Notes: generated by a model not told the origin, from the sequence alone. Shown: positions 1 through 7,699, numbered from the stretch's first letter. The stretch: 13,853 bases of DNA from Dehalococcoidia bacterium (GCA_012271225.1 JAAXGS010000068.1:1-13853), one strand, 5' to 3'. Numbers and translations are program-made.

Positions 1-480
1 TGGCGCTCGGACGATGAGCTTGCGCAGCTCGACGCCACCTATCCTCTGACGATGCCCTACGAGCACTACGTCCCCATCCATCGCGACGATCTGGGTCATC
101 TCTCAAAACGCAGCCGCCGGTTTGCCGTTATTGAGCTTGCGGAGGGCAAGCACATTGGCAACTGCATGTACTACGACCTGGACAGACGGGCGCGGGAGGC
201 GGAGCTTGGCATCATGATCGGCGACCGCGCGTATTGGAACGGCGGCTACGGCACGGAGGCCGTCCGGCTGCTGGTCAACTGGATGTTTCAGGAGCTTGAT
301 CTCACGCGCGTGTATCTCAAGACGCTGGATTGGAACGTGCGCGCGCAGCGGGCGTTCAGAAAGGCGGGTTTCTCCCAGATCGGCTGGCGGGATCAGGGCC
401 GCTACCGCTTCATGCTGATGGACATCAAACGCCCGGCATGGGAGCGGATGCAGGGCGAGGACGCGCCGTCAGAGGCCTGA
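1..480 (+). CDS. GNAT-family N-acetyltransferase (RimJ/RimL-like), 5' truncated by window
   Basis: The frame is open from base 1 to the TGA at 478-480, giving 159 visible residues; the true start lies upstream of the window. The ATG at 52 is internal, because the residues before it (W-R-S-D-D-E-L...) continue the fold. GNAT enzymes move an acetyl group from acetyl-CoA to an amine, often a protein N-terminus or a small molecule. The acetyl-CoA pyrophosphate-binding loop is visible as N-G-G-Y-G-T-E-A around residues 80-87, just after the strand ELGIMIGD. The C-terminal core reads RAFRKAGF, the usual GNAT NxxA/FxxxGF region, here with N-V-R-A-Q-R-A-F before it. The gene converges on the Rid gene with 13 bp between stops. 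The substrate cannot be told from sequence. Confidence 0.88.
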   Translation, partial: WRSDDELAQLDATYPLTMPYEHYVPIHRDDLGHLSKRSRRFAVIELAEGKHIGNCMYYDLDRRAREAELGIMIGDRAYWNGGYGTEAVRLLVNWMFQELDLTRVYLKTLDWNVRAQRAFRKAGFSQIGWRDQGRYRFMLMDIKRPAWERMQGEDAPSEA

Positions 481-493
481 CTCCAACGCGCGC

Positions 494-877
494 TCAGTCA
501 ATAACGGCCGTCGCTTCAATCTCAATCAGGTAGTCCGTGTGCGCCAACCCGCTGATGAACAGCAGCGTGCTTGCGGGCGGATCACTCGGAATAAACCGCT
601 CCCTGACCCGCCGATAACCGTCCAGGTCCTCCCGGCGCGTCAAAAACGTCGTGATCTTGACCACGTGCGCAAACGTTGCGCCGACCGAGGCCAGCGCGAT
701 CTCCAGATTGCGGAACACCTGCTCCGCCTGCGCATCGATATCGCCAGTGCCGACAATCTGTCCATCCTGCGTGATCGCCGTCTGACCTGCGATATGAACG
801 ACGTCGCCCGTCCGCACAACCTGCGTGTAGGCGGCCGGCTTCGTGAGCCCGTCCGGCTGTATTCGTGTGATTGGCAT
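494..877 (-). CDS. Rid-family (RidA/YjgF/UK114) protein
   Basis: This is a 127-residue protein, the usual length of the family. RidA-type members hydrolyse reactive enamines/imines released by PLP enzymes such as threonine dehydratase. The start is the ATG at 877, because the family fold begins there (MPITRIQPDGL) and AAGGAGG lies about 8 nt upstream. An upstream in-frame extension to 1027 would run into rnd. Family features are HIAGQTA near residues 28-34, the VVKITTFLTRREDL stretch, and a C-terminal YLIEIEATAV. The family's key Arg (Arg105 of E. coli RidA, in P-A-R-S) is absent: the segment reads P-P-A-S-T (residues 100-104). It therefore belongs with Rid subgroups that lack this residue, and imine deaminase activity is doubtful. 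The start is 16 bp after the rnd stop, so it is the last gene of the pcrA-rnd-rid operon. Confidence 0.9.
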   Translation of the reverse strand: MPITRIQPDGLTKPAAYTQVVRTGDVVHIAGQTAITQDGQIVGTGDIDAQAEQVFRNLEIALASVGATFAHVVKITTFLTRREDLDGYRRVRERFIPSDPPASTLLFISGLAHTDYLIEIEATAVID

Positions 878-893
878 ACCCTGCCCTCCTTCA

Positions 894-2063
894 CTAACTC
901 TGCGTCTCGGCGCGCAGAAGATCCTCAAGCAGCGCGCCGAACTCCCTGTACTGCCACTCCCTGACTGAGTGTGATCCGTTTCGCATCCCGGCCTCAAGGG
1001 AGGCGGGCTCCCGCGCCAGGCGCTCAAGGCTTTGCATCGGCCAGATCAGCGCGGGGTTCAGCCGCAGCCGCTCCGCGCGGTCTGCGCGCCATGCCTTAAG
1101 GGTTTTCAGGCGGGCCATCTGCTCCCGCGTTGGACGGCCCTCCAGCCCGTTAGAGGCAGCCGCAGGACGCTGCCGCGTCACCGGAGCCGCCTGCAGGCCG
1201 CGATCCCGAGCCTGAGTCAACGGTTTGCCCAACCGCCGCAGAACGCTGTCCGGGACACCGGGCAGCGTGAACAGGTCCGCGTCACCCGCCTGCGCAATTT
1301 CCGTCAACGCGGCGTCGCTGAGAACCCTGAACGGCGGGACGCCGCGCCTCAGTCCCTCATTGTGGCGAAAGATGTAGATCTCACGGAGAACGGCCAGGGC
1401 CTGGGGTGTGAGGTCGCGGCTGCCCTTGGTGCTGAGGAACGCCACCTCCGGCGGATCAGGGGGGCGGTAGCGCACGTCCTCCAGACGCCGGAACTCCTCC
1501 GCCGCCCATTCCGTCCGTCCAAGCTCGGCAAGCCGCGCGCCAAGCGCATGCCGCAGGCTCTGCAGATGGCGGACATCATCGACCGCGTATTGCAGCGCCG
1601 CGTCAGAGAGGGGCCGCAGCGTCCAGTCCGCGCGCTGCAGGCTCCTGGACTTGATGATCACGATGCCGAGCGCTTCCTCCAGAACGGCGGTGAGTCCCAG
1701 GGTGTCCATGCCGCAAAACTGCGCCGCGGTGCTTGTGTCAAACACGTTGACGGTGCGGAATGACCATTCCTTGTCAAACGCGCGGATATCGTTCGCCGCG
1801 GCATGCATGACCTTCTCGATGCCGGGGTTGGCGAGCAGATCGCCCAGGGGCGCAATCTCCCCCGGCCTGAACTCCAGCGGGTCGATCACCCACGCCCGAT
1901 TCTCGGCGGCAATCTGCACCAGACAGATGTTGTCAGGAAACCGATGAAAGCTGTTCGATTCCGTATCGATGACAACGCATTCGGCCGCGGAGAGCCGCTC
2001 CACCAGCCGCGCCAGGCCGACGGCGTCATGGATCATCTCGACGTGCGCGGGGCGGCCGGCCAT
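894..2063 (-). CDS. rnd: Ribonuclease D-like 3'-5' exonuclease with HRDC domains
   Basis: The protein has 389 residues, close to E. coli RNase D. It trims 3' ends of tRNA and other stable RNA precursors. The DEDDy exonuclease domain fills about residues 1-200. Exo I is V-I-D-T-E (D33, E35), Exo II is H-A-A-A-N-D-I (D92) and Exo III is Y-A-V-D-D-V (Y159, D163), so all catalytic acids are present. An HRDC domain follows at about 215-290, and a second HRDC-like helical segment at about 312-360, matching the two-HRDC layout of RNase D. The ATG at 2063 sits 2 bp after the pcrA stop, so translation is probably coupled; M10 is an alternative start. The rid gene follows 16 bp downstream. Confidence 0.92.
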   Translation of the reverse strand: MAGRPAHVEMIHDAVGLARLVERLSAAECVVIDTESNSFHRFPDNICLVQIAAENRAWVIDPLEFRPGEIAPLGDLLANPGIEKVMHAAANDIRAFDKEWSFRTVNVFDTSTAAQFCGMDTLGLTAVLEEALGIVIIKSRSLQRADWTLRPLSDAALQYAVDDVRHLQSLRHALGARLAELGRTEWAAEEFRRLEDVRYRPPDPPEVAFLSTKGSRDLTPQALAVLREIYIFRHNEGLRRGVPPFRVLSDAALTEIAQAGDADLFTLPGVPDSVLRRLGKPLTQARDRGLQAAPVTRQRPAAASNGLEGRPTREQMARLKTLKAWRADRAERLRLNPALIWPMQSLERLAREPASLEAGMRNGSHSVREWQYREFGALLEDLLRAETQS

Positions 2064-2065
2064 GC

Positions 2066-4303
2066 TCAGATCAGTTTCTCCAGTGAGGCCAGTCCCGCCA
2101 GCAGGCGCTTGACCCCCTTGTTCTTGAACGCGACGGTCACCTCAAAATCGTCCTGCGTCGGCGTCTCAAGGCATGCGACAACAACACCCTCTCCAAACGT
2201 CGTGTGGCCCACGTGATCCCCGGGTCTGAAGGGCGCGGGGACGGACGGGCCGGCGGGCCTCTGCTCAGGCAGCGGCGGCTCCGGTTCGGAAACGGATATC
2301 ATACCGCGATGGATGAGCCTCGCGGGCAGGTCATCGAGAAAGCGCGAGGGCTTGCGCGGGGCGTACAGCCCGCGCAGGGATCGGCGCTGCGCGCGCGTCA
2401 TGTACAGGCGGGTCATGGCGCGGGTCATGCCCACGTAGCACAGGCGCCGCTCCTCCTCTATCTCATGCGGGTCCCTGGACTGAATGGAGCGGAAGTGCGG
2501 CAATAACTCCTCCTCCACACCGATGATGAACACAATGGGGAACTCCAGCCCCTTGGCCTGATGGAGCGTGATCAGCGTCACCGCGTCCTGACGCTCCGCC
2601 GCGTTGTCCCCGCGCAGCAGCGCGTCCAGGTCCGTTGAGAGGGCGACCTGATCCAGAAGCCCCGCGAAGCCCTCTCCCGGCGGCAGATCCTGATACTGCG
2701 CCGCGATGGACCGTAACTCATCGACGTTCTCCAGCCGCTCCTCCCCGTCGTCCTGGTTCTCCAGAAAATCCCGGTAGCCGGTCTCAGTCAGAACCTGATC
2801 AAAGAAGGTCAGCACGTCGCTCTCGCGGGCGCTCTCTGAAAGCCGCGTCATGGTCTCCATAAAGGCTCGGAGCGCCCCCCGCGCCTGCGCAGGGAGCGCG
2901 GGGGAGTCCGCCACGTCCGGCCTGTCATTTCCCGTCAGTGGAGAGCCGCCGGCGGTCTGCATGGCCGCGTACACCGGCGCGCGATGTATGGCCGCCCAAT
3001 CGGAGAGGGTGTCCAGCGTGCGCTTGCTGATCCCGCGCGTGGGGACATTGGCGATTCGCAGCAGGCTCACGTCATCGTACGGATTGTGCAGAACCCGCAG
3101 ATACGCGACGACGTCCTTGATCTCACGCCGCTCCCAGAAACGCAGCCCACCGATGATGCGATACCGGATTCCAACGCGATTGAAGGAGTCCTCCACCGCG
3201 CGGGATTGCGCGTTTGTCCGATACAGGATGGCCACGTCCGCCAGACGCGCCGAATCCTCATGGACAAGCCTGTCAATCTCTTCCGCCACGGAAAGAGCCT
3301 CATAGTTCTCATCCCCCGTGGCCTGAACGACCACGAGCGGGCCGCTGTCCTTCTCCGCCTGCAGCTCAATCTCCCTGCGCTCTTTGTTCTCGCGGATGAC
3401 GGCGTGCGCCGCATCCACGATGGTCGAGGTCGAGCGGTAATTCCGCCCCAGGGGAATCACCTGCGTCTCAGGAAAATCCCTCTCAAACTGCGTGATGTTC
3501 CGAATGTCCGCGTGACGCCATGAGTAGATGGACTGGTCCGGATCACCAACCACGCACAGGTTTCGGTGCTTGCCCGCAATCAGGCTCGTCAACTCGTACT
3601 GCACCCTGTTCGTATCCTGCCACTCGTCGACCATGATCTGGAGAAAGCGGTCCTGGTAGCGCTCGAGCACGTCCGAATGGGAGCGGAACAGGAGAAGGGG
3701 CTTGAGCAGCAGGTCATCAAAGTCCACGGCGTGCGCGGCGCGGAGCAGCTCCTCATAGCGGTCATAGCAGCGGCTGACGATTTTCTCATAGCGGTGGGCG
3801 CTGGCCGCCTGGGTCTCATACGCGCCCACAGTCAGCCCCAGATTTTTTGCGCTGCTGACCCCGTTGCGGATGGAGGATGGATTGTAGATCCGTGGGTCAA
3901 GCTGCTCGGCCTCAACCACCCTTCGCATCAGCGTCTGCTGATCCGCGTCATCGTAGATGACAAAGTCCCCGGGCACGCCGACCAGTTCTCCGTGCTGCCG
4001 CAGCACGCGCGCGCCAAATGCATGGAACGTGCTCATGGCCAGCTGGCCGGCGCGCTCCCCAATGAGCGTCTCAACGCGGGACCGCATCTCCCGCGCGGCC
4101 CTGTTCGTAAACGTGACGGCCAGAATGCGGTGCGGAGGCACATTCAGGACGCGCACCAGGTACGCGATGCGATGGGTGATGACCCGCGTCTTTCCGGAAC
4201 CCGGCCCCGCAACAATCAGGACGGGCCCGGTGACGGCCTCAACGGCGTGACGCTGTTCCTCATTGAGATTCTCGAGTATGGCGCGCGCTGCTTCAGTGGT
4301 CAT
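2066..4303 (-). CDS. pcrA: UvrD/PcrA-type SF1A DNA helicase
   Basis: This 745-residue ATP-dependent 3'-5' DNA helicase acts in nucleotide excision repair and in clearing replication or recombination blocks. All SF1 motifs are visible: Q-motif LNEEQ (13-17), Walker A GPGSGKT (33-39), motif Ia AVTFTNRAA, motif II D-E-W-Q-D (226-230), motif III GDPDQSIYSWR, motif IV LGRNYRST, motif V TLHQAKGLEF, and motif VI YVGMTRA. The C-terminus carries the PcrA tail (FRPGDHVGHTTFGEG, then VKRLL...LEKLI), a Tudor-like RNA polymerase/nucleic-acid contact module. This favours PcrA over Rep or UvrB-like paralogues. I chose the ATG at 4303, since the conserved region starts just after it. A GTG at 4324 is in frame, but it lies next to a possible extended -10 (TGG-TATCCT at 4325-4333). 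Motif II has Trp where Tyr or Phe is usual. Confidence 0.95.
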   Translation of the reverse strand: MTTEAARAILENLNEEQRHAVEAVTGPVLIVAGPGSGKTRVITHRIAYLVRVLNVPPHRILAVTFTNRAAREMRSRVETLIGERAGQLAMSTFHAFGARVLRQHGELVGVPGDFVIYDDADQQTLMRRVVEAEQLDPRIYNPSSIRNGVSSAKNLGLTVGAYETQAASAHRYEKIVSRCYDRYEELLRAAHAVDFDDLLLKPLLLFRSHSDVLERYQDRFLQIMVDEWQDTNRVQYELTSLIAGKHRNLCVVGDPDQSIYSWRHADIRNITQFERDFPETQVIPLGRNYRSTSTIVDAAHAVIRENKERREIELQAEKDSGPLVVVQATGDENYEALSVAEEIDRLVHEDSARLADVAILYRTNAQSRAVEDSFNRVGIRYRIIGGLRFWERREIKDVVAYLRVLHNPYDDVSLLRIANVPTRGISKRTLDTLSDWAAIHRAPVYAAMQTAGGSPLTGNDRPDVADSPALPAQARGALRAFMETMTRLSESARESDVLTFFDQVLTETGYRDFLENQDDGEERLENVDELRSIAAQYQDLPPGEGFAGLLDQVALSTDLDALLRGDNAAERQDAVTLITLHQAKGLEFPIVFIIGVEEELLPHFRSIQSRDPHEIEEERRLCYVGMTRAMTRLYMTRAQRRSLRGLYAPRKPSRFLDDLPARLIHRGMISVSEPEPPLPEQRPAGPSVPAPFRPGDHVGHTTFGEGVVVACLETPTQDDFEVTVAFKNKGVKRLLAGLASLEKLI

Positions 4304-4324
4304 GGGAGAAGCCAACCTGCACAC

Positions 4325-4333
4325 AGGATACCA
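4325..4333 (-). promoter_or_regulatory. Possible extended -10 element upstream of pcrA
   Basis: On the minus strand the sequence TGG-TATCCT fits an extended -10 (TGn plus 4 of 6 consensus bases). It would start transcription about 15 nt before the pcrA ATG at 4303. No convincing -35 is found 16-18 bp upstream, and the position may also be read through from the ThDP enzyme gene. If real, it excludes the GTG at 4324 as the start. Weak evidence. Confidence 0.25.
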
Positions 4334-4394
4334 GCGCTCAGGGGCATAGGCATCCCCGCGCGTGAGGGGCGCTGATGTCCCGCCGCTCCGCCGT

Positions 4395-6059
4395 TTACGG
4401 CCCCTGTTTCGCCAGCGCCATGGCGCGCTCCATCATCTCCGGGGGCGGAGCGAAGACCGCGAACGGGTTCGGCATGACGCCAAGCGGCACCTCAATGAGC
4501 GCCGGCGCATTGGCCTTCAGCGCCTCGCCAACCTGTTTCGTCAGCTCTGCCGGCGTGGTCGCCCGCCTCCCCTGCGCGCCAAACGCCTCCGCAAAGGCGA
4601 CAAAGTCCGGATTGTGCAGGTCTGACGCGATGAGCCGGTGGTTAAAGGATGTGTCCTGAATCCGCCGCACGTTGCCGTACGCGCCATCGTTGAACACCAC
4701 GGTCACGAGGTTGATGCCGTAGTTCACGGCCGTGGAGAGCTCCTGCGAGCCGTACATGAATCCGCCGTCACCGGAAATCGCCACAACGGGGCGATCCGGG
4801 TTTCCAACCTTCACGCCCAGCGCGGTGTTGAATCCGAATCCCAGCGTTCCCTGATACCCCGCTCCGATGTAGCCGCGCGGCGTGTAGACGGGGAAGCCCT
4901 GATTGGAGTAGTACCCGACCTGCGTCACTTCCGTGACGAAGATGCCGTCATCCGGCAGCGCGGCGCGGATGGCGTTGGCGTACTCGCTGACCGGCGACAT
5001 CGCGTCCAGCTTGGACCGGACGATGGCGCGCGCGGCGGCCATCTCATCGTCACGAGAGTCCCGTGAGCGATTGTGCCGCGGAACGCGCCTGATCAGGTCG
5101 GCGAGCGCCGTCTGCGCGTCGGAGACGATGCCAATGTCGGGTTTGGCGTTGCGCCCGATCTCCGTCTCATCAATATCGATGTGGATGACCGTCTGTTCGT
5201 CGTCAACGGGATACGGATTGGGGCCCGGCATGACAAAGCGGGTGCCGACGGCGAGAATGACATCCGCATTGGGCAGCAGTTCATACGCGGCGATGGACGG
5301 CAGGACAAGCGGATGCCGATCCGACAACGCGCCCCGCCCGTTCTGGGAGACGATGACGGGCGCGCCCAGCACCTCCGCCAGTTCCTGCAGCTCCGACGCG
5401 GCCTCGCTGCTGATGATCCCGCCGCCGACAAAGATCAGCGGGCGGGCGGAGTTGCCCAGCGCCTGCGCCGCCCTTTCAAGCAGATCCGGATCGCCCTCCG
5501 CGCGGGCCGGCATCCCCGGCTCCTGAAACTCAATCTCGCTCTCGGCCATGAGAACGTCGACCGGCACCTCAATCTCCACCGGACGCGGGCGGCCGGTATG
5601 CAGCTCATGGAACGCCTCACGCACCAGTTGGGGAACGTCCGCCGCCGTCATGGCGCGCCCCGCCCATTTCGTCACCGCGTCGATGGTCTCAAGCTGGTTC
5701 TTGATCTCATGCAAAGCGCCGCGGCCCTTGCCAAGGTGGTGCGTTGGTATCTGCCCGGCGATGCACAACACGCGGGAGTTTGTCGCATAGGCGGTGGAGA
5801 GGCCGGCCGCCGCGTTCAGCAGCCCGGGGCCCGGGACAACGAAACACACGCCGACCTTGCCGGTGGAGCGGGCATAGCCGTCCGCCATATATGATGTGCC
5901 CTGCTCATGCCGCGTGTGAATGACGCGAATGGAGTCACGCTCGTCATACAGGGCGTCAAACGCCCAATCGAGCTGCACCCCGGGCAGTCCAAAGACCACC
6001 TCCACGCCCTCGCGTTTCAGCGCCTGTACAAGAGCCTGTCCTCCGGTTAAACGTGGCAT
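4395..6059 (-). CDS. Thiamine diphosphate-dependent enzyme, acetolactate synthase large-subunit-like
   Basis: The protein has 554 residues with the three-domain ThDP enzyme layout: N-terminal Pyr domain (about 1-170), central domain (about 190-330) and C-terminal PP domain (about 370-540). The ThDP-activating Glu is E52 in H-E-Q-G. The cofactor/Mg2+ motif starts G-D-G-G-F at 430 (D431) and ends with F-N-D (N457). The family includes acetolactate synthase, benzoylformate decarboxylase and oxalyl-CoA decarboxylase. Its N-terminal signature (GVQLDWAFDALYDERD) marks a group of uncharacterised AHAS-like proteins. No regulatory small subunit (ilvN) or other ilv gene is adjacent, so biosynthetic acetolactate synthase is unlikely; the substrate is unknown. 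The start is the ATG at 6059, with GGAGGGAGGG about 8 nt upstream. The stop is TAA, and pcrA begins about 90 bp downstream on the same strand. Confidence 0.87.
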   Translation of the reverse strand: MPRLTGGQALVQALKREGVEVVFGLPGVQLDWAFDALYDERDSIRVIHTRHEQGTSYMADGYARSTGKVGVCFVVPGPGLLNAAAGLSTAYATNSRVLCIAGQIPTHHLGKGRGALHEIKNQLETIDAVTKWAGRAMTAADVPQLVREAFHELHTGRPRPVEIEVPVDVLMAESEIEFQEPGMPARAEGDPDLLERAAQALGNSARPLIFVGGGIISSEAASELQELAEVLGAPVIVSQNGRGALSDRHPLVLPSIAAYELLPNADVILAVGTRFVMPGPNPYPVDDEQTVIHIDIDETEIGRNAKPDIGIVSDAQTALADLIRRVPRHNRSRDSRDDEMAAARAIVRSKLDAMSPVSEYANAIRAALPDDGIFVTEVTQVGYYSNQGFPVYTPRGYIGAGYQGTLGFGFNTALGVKVGNPDRPVVAISGDGGFMYGSQELSTAVNYGINLVTVVFNDGAYGNVRRIQDTSFNHRLIASDLHNPDFVAFAEAFGAQGRRATTPAELTKQVGEALKANAPALIEVPLGVMPNPFAVFAPPPEMMERAMALAKQGP

Positions 6060-6088
6060 GGTCTGATTCCCTCCCTCCAGGTGCTCGC

Positions 6089-6106
6089 GCTCACTCCTGC
6101 GTGAGC
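6089..6106. repeat. Inverted repeat GCTCAC-N6-GTGAGC upstream of the ThDP enzyme gene
   Basis: Perfect 6-bp arms (6089-6094 and 6101-6106) surround the 6-nt spacer TCCTGC. An overlapping second pairing (GTGCTC at 6081-6086 with GAGCAC at 6103-6108) uses part of the same arm. The repeat lies 30-47 bp before the ATG at 6059. It sits next to a TACAAT (minus strand, 6110-6115) that could be a -10 hexamer. It could be an operator or a small leader hairpin; the sequence does not decide. Confidence 0.45.
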
Positions 6107-6273
6107 ACAATTGTATCGGCTTTGCCCGGACGCGCTCCCACTGCGTCCCCGCGTGTCCTCACCATTCCATTATGGCGCACGGAGAGGATTGAGGCGGGTT
6201 GGGCACGGTCACGCGGGCGCCATACCGCTATTGCTGGCGCATCGACGACGCATGCGGTTCTCGGGAGCCCGCG

Positions 6274-7308
6274 TCAGGGAACAAAGAGCGGGTGCTCCTC
6301 CGTGACAATCCACGTCTCCGCGTCCAGCGCGGCCCGCAGGGGTTTGGGCAGGGAAAAGATGCGGCGATGAGTCAGGCCATCGTAGTAGCGGAGCGTTCCG
6401 TTCACGCGCTCTGCAATCAGATCATCCACGCGCTCCGGCGGCCACTCATCGGGCGTCTCACCGCCTCCCTTTGCCGCCAGCACAAAGCTCCACGCCCCGC
6501 CGAAGTCCGGGATCACAGGGCTGTAGCCGGATACAGCAGGGAAGACCGTGCGCAGGGTGGCGTGCAGCGCCGTGAACCCGCGGACAAGGTCGGTCAACGC
6601 TCCCGATTCTCCGCCGTTGCCTGCCATGGCGGGGCCGGCCGTCATGCCGGCGATGGCGGGCCCTGACTGAACAACCAACGCCCCCTGCCCCATCAATCGG
6701 TCCATCGCAATTCGATAGAACTCCTGCGTGTAGAGCCGATACGCGGGCCCCGCCTCCATGGGGTCCACCAGGTCCAGGATCATCACGTCAAACGGTTGCC
6801 GGGCCGATTCCAGGTACGCGCGGGCGTCCTCATGCCGCAGTTCAACGCGCGGGTCGTCAAACGCGCCCTGGTGCCAGTCAGGAAGGTGCTCCCGACACAG
6901 GGTGACGACCTCCTCATCCAGGTCAACCATCACCACGCGCTCAACGGAGCGATGCCGCAGAACTTCGCGCAGGGTAGCGCCCTCGCCGCCGCCGCCAATG
7001 AACACGCGGCGCGGCGCGGGATGGCGCAGCATGGCCGGGTGAACCAGCGCCTCATGGTAGACGTATTCGTCCGACTGGCTGGACTGCGTCTTGCCATCCA
7101 GGCGCAGGACGCGGCCAAACGGCTCCGTGTCCAGGATCTCGACGTGTTGGTAGCGGGTGCGCCCGCTGTAGACGACGCCGCGAATCCGTGTCAGTTGATG
7201 AAGATCGGGGGTGACCGCCTCCGTCACCCATTCAGCGCGGGAATACGGGAGCGCGGCCCGGCTTTCCGGGCCGCCGCCCGCTGTGGACGTGTCAGGCGCC
7301 TGAAACAC
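6274..7308 (-). CDS. speE: Spermidine/thermospermine synthase (aminopropyltransferase), ACL5-like
   Basis: The frame gives up to 344 residues. The enzyme transfers the aminopropyl group of decarboxylated AdoMet to a polyamine. An N-terminal beta-domain (about 38-75, ending VLRLDGKTQSSQSDEY) leads into a Rossmann fold: nucleotide-binding G-G-G-G-E-G (105-110), acidic D129 in M-V-D-L-D, D161 in H-E-D-A, and the catalytic segment D-L-V-D-P (179-183) followed by M-E-A-G-P-A-Y-R-L-Y-T. Classical spermidine synthases carry D-S-S/T-D-P. The D-L-x-D-P...GP-Y-x-LYT form and the late E-R-V-N-G-x-L recall plant ACL5 thermospermine synthases and Thermus-type enzymes. The GTG at 7308 overlaps the speD stop and has no clear Shine-Dalgarno. 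A GTG at 7227 is an alternative that would leave a hairpin (7253-7274) between the genes. Confidence 0.9.
   Translation of the reverse strand: MFQAPDTSTAGGGPESRAALPYSRAEWVTEAVTPDLHQLTRIRGVVYSGRTRYQHVEILDTEPFGRVLRLDGKTQSSQSDEYVYHEALVHPAMLRHPAPRRVFIGGGGEGATLREVLRHRSVERVVMVDLDEEVVTLCREHLPDWHQGAFDDPRVELRHEDARAYLESARQPFDVMILDLVDPMEAGPAYRLYTQEFYRIAMDRLMGQGALVVQSGPAIAGMTAGPAMAGNGGESGALTDLVRGFTALHATLRTVFPAVSGYSPVIPDFGGAWSFVLAAKGGGETPDEWPPERVDDLIAERVNGTLRYYDGLTHRRIFSLPKPLRAALDAETWIVTEEHPLFVP
7253..7274. repeat. Perfect 9-bp stem, 4-nt loop hairpin at the speD-speE junction
   Basis: GCGGCCCGG (7253-7261) and CCGGGCCGC (7266-7274) pair fully around the loop CTTT. On the minus transcript it lies about 18 nt after the speD stop and before the conserved part of SpeE. 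No T-run follows, so it is not a classical intrinsic terminator. It may tune translation or mRNA stability between the two genes, or it may simply be GC-rich coding sequence if speE starts at 7308. Confidence 0.6.
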
Positions 7309-7699
7309 CGGCGAGGTTGGGCTCAGACTGGATCGGCTCAGCGGCAGCGGGGCCCAATTGGCCGCGCTTCAATGAGATGACCGATCGATCGCGTGAGCCG
7401 AAGGTTTCGGCGATGTGCTGCGTGGCCTCGTCGAGTCGGCGGGTATCGCCGCAGGTGAAGATGTCAACCGCCGCGTAGCGATGTTCAGGCCATGTATGGA
7501 TACAGATATGGGATTCGGCAATGATGACAACGCCGGTGACGCCCTGGGGGCTGAACTGATGAAACGCGTGTCCGATGATGGTTGCGTCGATGCGCTTGGC
7601 GGTGGCGATAAGGGCAGTCTGAACGGCGGTCAGATCATTCAGGGCATCGGCGTTACAATCGCGAAGTTCCACCAGCACATGCGTCCCTAGAGCATTCAA
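7292..7699 (-). CDS. speD: S-adenosylmethionine decarboxylase proenzyme, prokaryotic (class 1B)
   Basis: This enzyme supplies decarboxylated AdoMet to the adjacent aminopropyltransferase. It is made as a proenzyme that cleaves itself at Glu-Ser to form a pyruvoyl cofactor. I chose the TTG at 7699 (135 residues) because AAGG sits 5 nt upstream and the protein then begins M-N-A-L-G-T-H-V-L. The numbering then matches the Thermotoga maritima enzyme exactly: cleavage at E62-S63 (A-E-S-H-I), processing H68 (I-H-T-W-P-E) and proton-donor C83 (D-I-F-T-C-G-D). GTG codons at 7717 and 7705 are in-frame alternatives. A C-terminal tail after LKRGQ of about 20 residues looks unstructured. The speE start codon at 7308 overlaps this stop by 17 nt, so the two genes form a polyamine operon. 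Confidence 0.93.
   Translation of the reverse strand: MNALGTHVLVELRDCNADALNDLTAVQTALIATAKRIDATIIGHAFHQFSPQGVTGVVIIAESHICIHTWPEHRYAAVDIFTCGDTRRLDEATQHIAETFGSRDRSVISLKRGQLGPAAAEPIQSEPNLAGVSGA

Noticed and set aside
478..500. TGACT...AGTCA inverted repeat between the converging GNAT and Rid genes
   Set aside because: Arms of only 5 bp with a 13-nt gap and no T-run; could be chance.
1032..1763. 243-residue plus-strand open frame opposite rnd
   Set aside because: Shadow of the RNase D gene, whose catalytic residues are all in place on the minus strand.
3566..4375. 269-residue plus-strand open frame opposite pcrA
   Set aside because: It is antisense to a helicase with every motif intact, and its Arg/His-rich sequence shows no recognisable fold. 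Long shadow frames are expected at this GC content.
4340..4394. Possible terminator hairpin after the ThDP enzyme gene (CCCC...GGGG near 4354-4369)
   Set aside because: Only 4 bp pair cleanly and no T-run follows; too weak to call.
5073..5894. 273-residue plus-strand open frame opposite the ThDP enzyme
   Set aside because: Complement of well-conserved coding sequence, no ribosome-binding site of note and no family resemblance.
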